Shown one piece after another: positions 57,840 through 64,000 of a DNA stretch of 64,000 bases (positions within the stretch are counted from its first letter, which is position 1; every line of letters starts with the position of its first letter). The translations under genes and the position numbers were made by a program. Under the pieces are notes generated by a model. That model made no database searches. It was not told the origin of the DNA and saw nothing but the letters and a program-made list of their open reading frames with translations. Source of the stretch: Microcebus murinus (Eukaryota > Chordata > Mammalia > Primates > Cheirogaleidae). The stretch is taken from NCBI RefSeq assembly GCF_040939455.1, contig NC_134108.1, positions 49,351,501 through 49,415,500 of the forward strand, read 5' to 3'.

Positions 57840-60590
57840 CTGTGGAAGGGGACCAGTTAGGGGAAGAGGGGACAATCCACACTACAAAGAAAATCATGAA
57901 GATTGTTGTCTTACAGAAATAAAAAATGAAGAAATATACTTATCATTCTAATATTTAAATATTATAGATCTACACCCCACTAAACATTCACACTGTTAAA
58001 CAGTGTTTAATATTCCGTAAATTAGATAGATTTCCTGGAAAATAAATTTGGAGAAATGGGTGAAATGAAATTAACTTTCTTCACCTGCAATCTTGTCAAT
58101 ATCATTAATATGCCACTATCTTTGTGACTCTCCAAAACAGGGATAAAATATGCATTTCCCAAACTTATCTGCAACATAAACCTTTTTTTGAGGATGCTAT
58201 TGAGAGGTTAACATTCCACAGAACAGATTTCAAGGTAATGTCTATATCTATAGAATCTTCAAAGTAACTCTAAATAGGAAATTACTATCAAGATATTATG
58301 AGATATGTAATTGATAACAAGAAATAACAAAGAGCAAATTGTCTAAAACAACCTTGCTGGAAATTTGTATTTCTAGTGTGGGAGAGTAAAGGAAGAGAAA
58401 GAAAGAGACTGTCCTATTTAAAAAGGGTTAAAGATTGTAGTGTTCATATATTTAAGTTCACTTGATTTAGTAAATACTCTGGTGTATCTGACTAAATGGT
58501 ACATAAAAATTGTAAAGTTAATGTACCTTCAAAGTACAAATCACTCAGTACATGCTATAACATTTTCTTATTAACACAACTCATGAAATAAGGTTCATAG
58601 AAGAGATGATAAAATTGAGCAACAGAACTCACCAAATTTGCACAAAATTATTTTGGAACAAGAAATAGAATTTGTCTCATATTTTCTAAATTATGAAATG
58701 CTAAAAAAAGCACAAGAGAAGATCTCACAGCCATCACCTGTCACTCTTTGAACAGAAGAATATTTAAAAATGCAATTAAGTCAAACAAAATGAGAAAAGT
58801 ATAGAACATGAAATACTGTAGTCTTTATAAGCTTTGGTGTCAGAGACTCCTTCCAGACACTACTTACTGGTGGTCATTTGGATTCACTGGTGTGGTGATA
58901 ATACAGTAGCTTCGAACTAGTTCTGTGATCTTGTCCTATAATAGTTTAATCTCTCTATAACTATATCTTTCTAAAAATTAAGTAAAAGGAATAACTTATG
59001 TAATCTTGAAGTTTTCATCCATTTCTAAAATTCCACTAAAAGAGAGTTGAACTTACAAACATGTTGAACTTTTACTGAAGCTTTTGTCAAATTCTTGTGA
59101 TCTAAAGCTTAGGTAACAATTTAGTTTTGTCTTTACAGTGAATTCCCCTATGAATACCTTAATGATCTCACCTACATAACCATTAAATGCATATTTTAAA
59201 AATTAAAAGAATCCACAGTTTTTATTTTTCAATAAGTTTGAAATACTTTAAGACTTTAGAAAAATTCTAAGCAGCTTATAAAATTACATGCCATAAAAGG
59301 AAAATATAATATAAAAAGTTCTGATCAAAATGTGAACTAATATGAAAGAGGAAAAACTCCTCCTAACCTAAACACAGAAATATTATATGATACATAACAT
59401 TTAAAAATATACAGTCAAGCTCAAAAGCTTGGGGAAATGCCCAGATGCTAGAAACAAAGAGAAAACTCAAGCCAGAGTGGTGAGTGGGAGTTGGATCTTT
59501 TTTAAAATGTTTAAAATGATAAAGAAAATCAGATCTATTAAATGTATAAGCCTAATTTATTAGACTCACAAATGTTGCTTACTTAGAAAGATATTGCTTA
59601 TTAGAATTGAAGGTCTGCCTAGATAATTGTTTAAAGTGTTTGAGAAAACACAGTAGGCTTAATTGAAAAATATAGTTTGAAACACATAAGAAATTTAAGT
59701 TTGTAAATACTATTAAATACTTAAGGAGAATTTTATCTTGTACACTTACAAGTTGAATATTAATAAAAAAGTCAAAATCCTTTATTTCCATACTAAAAGC
59801 TACTAGACTTCAAAATAAATCTAGTAAAATTTGTAAGTTAAATCAAAGTCTTAGGAAAAACTAAATTTAAAAAATTATAACTTTAATAAATTGTATACTA
59901 ATTAAACTAAAAGTTATTAATTTCAAGAACAAAAGTCCACCTCAGATACTAAAACACCAACTGACCACAGGATGCCCACTATTGGTGGTACTATTTAATA
60001 CTGAACAGGAGATCCTATCAAAGCAATAAAACAGAAAAAGAAAATAAGATGTATAAGAATGTAAAAAAGAATGAACAAAATTGTTACCTGATACTGTAAC
60101 GGTGGATACATGACATTATATATTTGTTAAAATCCATGGAACTGTATAACACAAAAATGAAACCAAATGCAAACTATGGACTTTAATTAGGGAAAAAAAG
60201 AAAGTAAAAAAAATTCAGTCTAACTCCTCTCATTTTACAAAGGAAGACTGTGAGGTCTAGAAAGATCAAGAGACTTACCAAAAGTATCATAGAAAAAAAT
60301 AAGAACTTGTCTCTCATTCTGTTATTATGGATAAAGTTAAAAAAAATTAGCTATGAGGGATTTGGGTAGTTATTAACACAATTCAGCCCTGCTACTGTTT
60401 GAACTGGGCTACCATTAAAAGTTAGACCTTGGAAGTTTTCTGACAAAGCCTATCTAATGGAAAGCCAGAGGAATGAATATTTAAGCTCTAACTTGGTACT
60501 TGGCTCTATACTTGGTAACAAAAATAAAAAATCTGCAACGAGAAAAAAGCTACTGTACTAACAGCTGCTATATATTACATACTCAACGTT
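57840..60590. other. upstream region, nothing recognised
   Basis: About 2.7 kb of AT-rich sequence with no named repeat, no CpG-rich stretch and no coding similarity. The open frame at 59579-59791 is not recognised. Confidence 0.45.
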
Positions 60591-60609
60591 TTTTGGGGGA
60601 AGTGATAAA

Positions 60610-60840
60610 GTATTAGAAGGAAGTTAAGAAAACAAGCTTTCTTTAGAGGCAGATAGTTTTGGCTTATTAGCTATGAGTTTTTGGGAAAGTTATTTTAACT
60701 CTCTGGGCCTTTGCCTCCTTATAATGGAGATTATAATAGTACCTTTCACAGGATAAATATGAAACTTAAAGGAGATAGTCTATGTAAATGACCTGGCACA
60801 TAGTACAAGTACAGAGTAAACACTGTGAATATTAGCTATT
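60610..60840 (+). mobile_element. MIR SINE
   Basis: 'AGTTATTTTAACTCTCTGGG', 'CCTTTGCCTCCTTATAATGG', 'CTTAAAGGAGATAGTCTATG' and 'GACCTGGCACATAGTACAAG' follow MIR. Confidence 0.85.
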
Positions 60841-61034
60841 TTTATCAATAGTGATAACTATTAGATTATATATTTTGTGGTGTGTGTGTTAAGCAGATGT
60901 CTCAAGACTTTTCAGAATGAGATAGGACAGAGGAAAACAAACATACAAGTGAAAGGGTGCCAATCACTTAAGTGCAATACATATATTATTTTAGGAAGTC
61001 TTCTTAACAAGCCCACCAGGTAGGCAGTCAGCCA

Positions 61035-61385
61035 GAGGGTTAACAAGTATTTTTGGATTACCTATCTACCATGTGTGAATCACTGTGAAGGCACTGCCAG
61101 TGTAGTGGTAAAAAAGACAGAATTCCAGAATCCTTGCTCTCAAGGAGCTCATATTCTCATGGGGAAGAATAGACAATAAGCATGAACCAAACAAATAAAT
61201 ATGTTCAAGCAGATAATTGCTGTGAATATTGGAAAGGGTAATAGGTGGGCTGCTTTAGCTAGAATGGTCAGGTAAGGCGTCTTTAAGAAGAGAGACTTTG
61301 AGATGAGTCCAAAACAATGAGGCAGCAGCATGTGAAAATCTTAGGGAAAAGCACTGTGAACAGAAAAAATGTGCAAAAATCCTAA
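61035..61385 (-). mobile_element. L2 fragment, antisense
   Basis: 'GGATTACCTATCTACCATGT', 'CTTGCTCTCAAGGAGCTCAT', 'GGTCAGGTAAGGCGTCTTTA' and 'AGAGACTTTGAGATGAGTCC' are reverse-strand L2. The antisense open frames here are L2-derived. Confidence 0.75.
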
Positions 61386-61449
61386 ATTTGGTATATTCAA
61401 AGAGCATAAATAGCACAATGTCTAATGATACATACTGTATTTTATACAT

Positions 61450-61560
61450 GTAGAAAATGAGGTTTTAGAAAGATTGGCCATCTGTATAAAGCAAATGGCA
61501 GAGACACAGAATGGAAGGTCTAACTCCAAAGTCTGTGGTCTCATGGAAATGCTATGCTCC
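61450..61560 (-). mobile_element. probable MIR fragment, antisense
   Basis: 'GAAAATGAGGTTTTAGAAAG', 'AAGCAAATGGCAGAGACACA' and 'GTCTAACTCCAAAGTCTGTG' follow reverse MIR, strongly diverged. The open frame starting at 61474 lies over it. Confidence 0.5.
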
Positions 61561-61829
61561 TTCCCCCTCAAAGTCAGGAACACTTCTCAGCATTTGTTCT
61601 TAGCCATCAAGCAATCCTGTTTCCCAAATACTGTACTAAAATATAATTATGAAAATTTACTGACCTAAATAAGTTCTTCTAAATTATATAACATCTATTT
61701 TACTTTAATATGTTGTAGCAAAACTAAGGTAGATATGTATATAAGAACTCTGAATTAAACAGTGTGAAACTGTATCACATTAAATCAAATTTTTATATAA
61801 TTAGTAATTATATTTTCTTAAAGTATAGA

Positions 61830-62345
61830 TTCTTTAAGCTTTTTATATCGTATAGGTATGCTCTTAAATATGGTATTTTAAATAATTTCCATAACAAAGC
61901 TGGACACTGACAAAGATTCTTTGTTTGGCCTAGCTTTAATCAGGCTTCTATTAATAAATCTGTTAGACCCATCTATGCATTCCTTGGCATAATCCAGTTT
62001 TAGCAAAGACCTCTGCTAAGTTAGTTTAGCAAAAATCTCCCCCATCATCAACATCTGATCAGGTTCTTCATCTTTAACCATCCCCCACTAGATGTCTGAT
62101 CACCCTGGCCTATCTTCCTCAAGAATCTTGTTAGATTGGTTTAGCCAGCTTATTTCCTCTTAGTAATTTTCCATCCACTGACCCCAAAACTGCTCCTTGG
62201 CTATGAATTCCCATTTGCCCATGTTGTATTCACACATGAGCCCAATCTCTTTCCCCCATTGCAAGACCCCACTGTAGTTATCCCTCATATCTACAGTGAT
62301 GGTCTTGAATAAAGTCTTCCTTACTATGCTTTAAAAAGTATCACT
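61830..62345 (+). mobile_element. solo ERV LTR
   Basis: 'TTTGGCCTAGCTTTAATCAG', 'GACCCATCTATGCATTCCTT', 'CTCCTTGGCTATGAATTCCC', 'TTGCAAGACCCCACTGTAGT' and 'GGTCTTGAATAAAGTCTTCC' (AATAAA poly(A) signal at 62309) form an LTR-type order ending 'TACTATGCTTTAAAA'. The subfamily is not certain. No internal viral sequence. Confidence 0.6.
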
Positions 62346-62349
62346 GAAT

Positions 62350-62680
62350 AATTTTTTCCTTAAAAACACAAAGACCTTGCTCAGGAATATAATCTCTTAT
62401 CATGCTATTGTTATATGAGAAAAATAATAAGTGCTATATTTTTATTTATGGTAACTGTCCTCTATTAAGAAGCTTAAAATGCAAAATAGTATTAAAACAA
62501 AGTTGTAATTAGGGAAAAATAAAATAATTCAAGGATCTCATAAGATCTTAGAGAATGCCAATAACAGAATTACACAAAACAGTACTTTTTAGTTAACTAT
62601 AAAGCACTTCAGAAATATTTCATTAATCTCAATCAAATTTAAAGACAATATTCTTGTACAGAAAGATGGTAATTTTAAAA
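62350..62680. other. upstream region, nothing recognised
   Basis: AT-rich. No gene or repeat recognised. Confidence 0.4.
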
Positions 62681-62684
62681 GATA

Positions 62685-62945
62685 CTACTTCTTGAGTGCC
62701 CAATATATGCCAGATGCTACTCTATGAACTTCATATACATTATCTCATTAAATCTTTACAACAGTCCTGGGAAAGTAGGTATTATCCTCTTTTTACAGAT
62801 AAGGAAACTAAGGTTATCTCATCTCCCATATCCAGAGCTTAGTGAGGTTAAAAAATTGGCCAAATGCACACTGCTAGGAAGAAGTGGAGTTGGGATTGCA
62901 ATCCAAGATTCTGTGACTCCAAGGTCCATCCATGCTCTTACTATT
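62685..62945 (-). mobile_element. MIR SINE, antisense, full length
   Basis: 'CAATATATGCCAGATGCTAC', 'ATTATCTCATTAAATCTTTA', 'TTTACAGATAAGGAAACTAA' and 'GGATTGCAATCCAAGATTCT' follow reverse MIR with a short internal gain near 62815-62840. The 74-codon open frame here is MIR-derived. Confidence 0.9.
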
Positions 62946-62949
62946 TGAA

Positions 62950-63880
62950 TCCATAGCTATATCTCACAACAATGGTTAGGGTTTCATGAACAGAAGCTAT
63001 TTAAAAGCAGTACTGGATATTGTTCATCTGAATGACTCAGAAGTCCCTTAAACAAGAGGATTAACATGTCCAAACCTGGACTCAGTATCTTTCCATCCCC
63101 AAACCGGTCTTCCTAGTATATTCCCTACTCTGACTAATGGAAAGACGTACTCTTTACCATCTGGATAGTAGCTACCCTAGACATCTTCCTTTTTCTTCCC
63201 CCACATCCAGTCACTAAACACTGTTGATTCTACCTTCTAAACATCAACCTTCTCATATCTCACACTGACCTTCAGTTATTTTCCTATCTCTATCCATCAT
63301 TGTTCAGCCAAGCTTCTTCAAAGAATAATCTATATTGCATGTAGACTGTATGCATATTTTCTCAAGGGCAGAAGACTTACTATCTACTTTGCATGCTGCT
63401 GTAGTCTTGCAGCTAAGTATAGAGCTTGTCCACAGTGAGTTTTCAATAAATACCGAACATATAAATGAAAATATCTGGTTTTCACACTTCCATTCCCCGC
63501 TAAGCACAGTGAAAAGGGACACAGCTGAACTTCTCATAGGAAAACTGCTAATTAAAACCCAGATCCTCCAAGGTTGAAAATGAAGGAAGAATTTACATAT
63601 TCAGAAGAGTAACTGGTCCATGAGTTCCACATCTTGTCTCCAATATTCACTCTACTCTTGGGGATCTCATTAGCGCTGCCCCTCCTCACTTGCCTTACTG
63701 AGAGAAGGGTGCTGTTCTTATAATGCCCTTGCCCAGTTAGACTTATGATTATATGACTCTTTCCTTTATATGTCTTGGTACAGCAAGACAAAGTTATAAT
63801 ATTTCAGTAAGACTTCACCAAGGCTAGAGGAAAACAAAGGAAAGAAAGCATAAACACGAAAAGGAAACCAGGTAGTATAT
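62950..63880. other. upstream region, nothing recognised
   Basis: Mixed composition with no named repeat. The overlapping open frames at 63304-63577 and 63552-63791 have no similarity or splice context I can defend. Confidence 0.4.
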
Positions 63881-64000
63881 CTTTTTTTTTTTTCTTGTTT
63901 TTTGAAACAGAGTCTCACTCTGTCACCTAGGCTAGAGTGCTGCGACATCAGCCTAGCTCACAGAAACCTCAAACTCCTGGGCTCAAGCAATTCATTCTCC
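63881..64000 (-). mobile_element. Alu, cut by the window end
   Basis: A T-rich start, then 'GAAACAGAGTCTCACTCTGT' and 'GGGCTCAAGCAATTCATTCT'. Only the first ~120 bp of an antisense Alu are in the window. Confidence 0.9.

Overview
This is vertebrate nuclear DNA from a primate, most likely a strepsirrhine (lemur-type). It is AT-rich, carries no bacterial-style gene packing, and is crowded with dimeric Alu elements plus older L1, L2, MIR, hAT/Tigger and LTR relics. Many of the Alus carry an extra palindromic TTGGCCAA segment between the left arm and the right-arm 'AATTAGCCGGG' motif. I associate that form with lemurs and not with human Alus. A 3' end of L1 at 14599-14763 also looks like the strepsirrhine L1 type.

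The only gene I can support is CEP57L1 (centrosomal protein 57 like 1), on the minus strand. Ten coding exons lie between 32961 and 16311. All have GT-AG borders and all phases agree. They join to a 1434-nt reading frame (477 codons plus stop) with no frameshift or internal stop. The protein is a centrosomal coiled-coil protein: a short disordered N-terminus, a coiled-coil centrosome-localisation region (exons 2-5), a basic linker (exons 6-7), and a C-terminal microtubule-binding region (exons 8-9) with a tail (exon 10). The start-codon exon has an acceptor directly before the ATG, so at least one non-coding 5' exon lies upstream. I found no CpG-rich promoter up to 64000, so at least 31 kb upstream of the start codon seems to be intron.

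Layout: 1-16100 is downstream intergenic DNA (antisense L1 with an Alu, ancient LTR-like copies, MER20, a MaLR LTR, a solo ERV LTR, L2, an L1 3' end). 16100-32961 is CEP57L1, whose introns hold L1 3' and ORF2 debris, a Tc1/mariner-like MITE and Alus. 33000-64000 is presumed 5' intron or intergenic DNA (Tigger MITE, L2, MIR, several L1s, Alus and a second LTR). The most informative structure there is a nested L1 pair at 56043-57250, in which three copies of one target site record two successive insertions, one of them with a twin-priming inversion.

I looked for an undescribed system on both strands and found none. There are no CRISPR arrays, no convincing RNA genes other than 7SL-derived SINEs, and no other conserved protein. 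The most useful biological lead is an in-frame alternative acceptor in CEP57L1 exon 8. Repeat-family names come from recognition of consensus features, not from a database search, and repeat edges are approximate unless target-site duplications are given.
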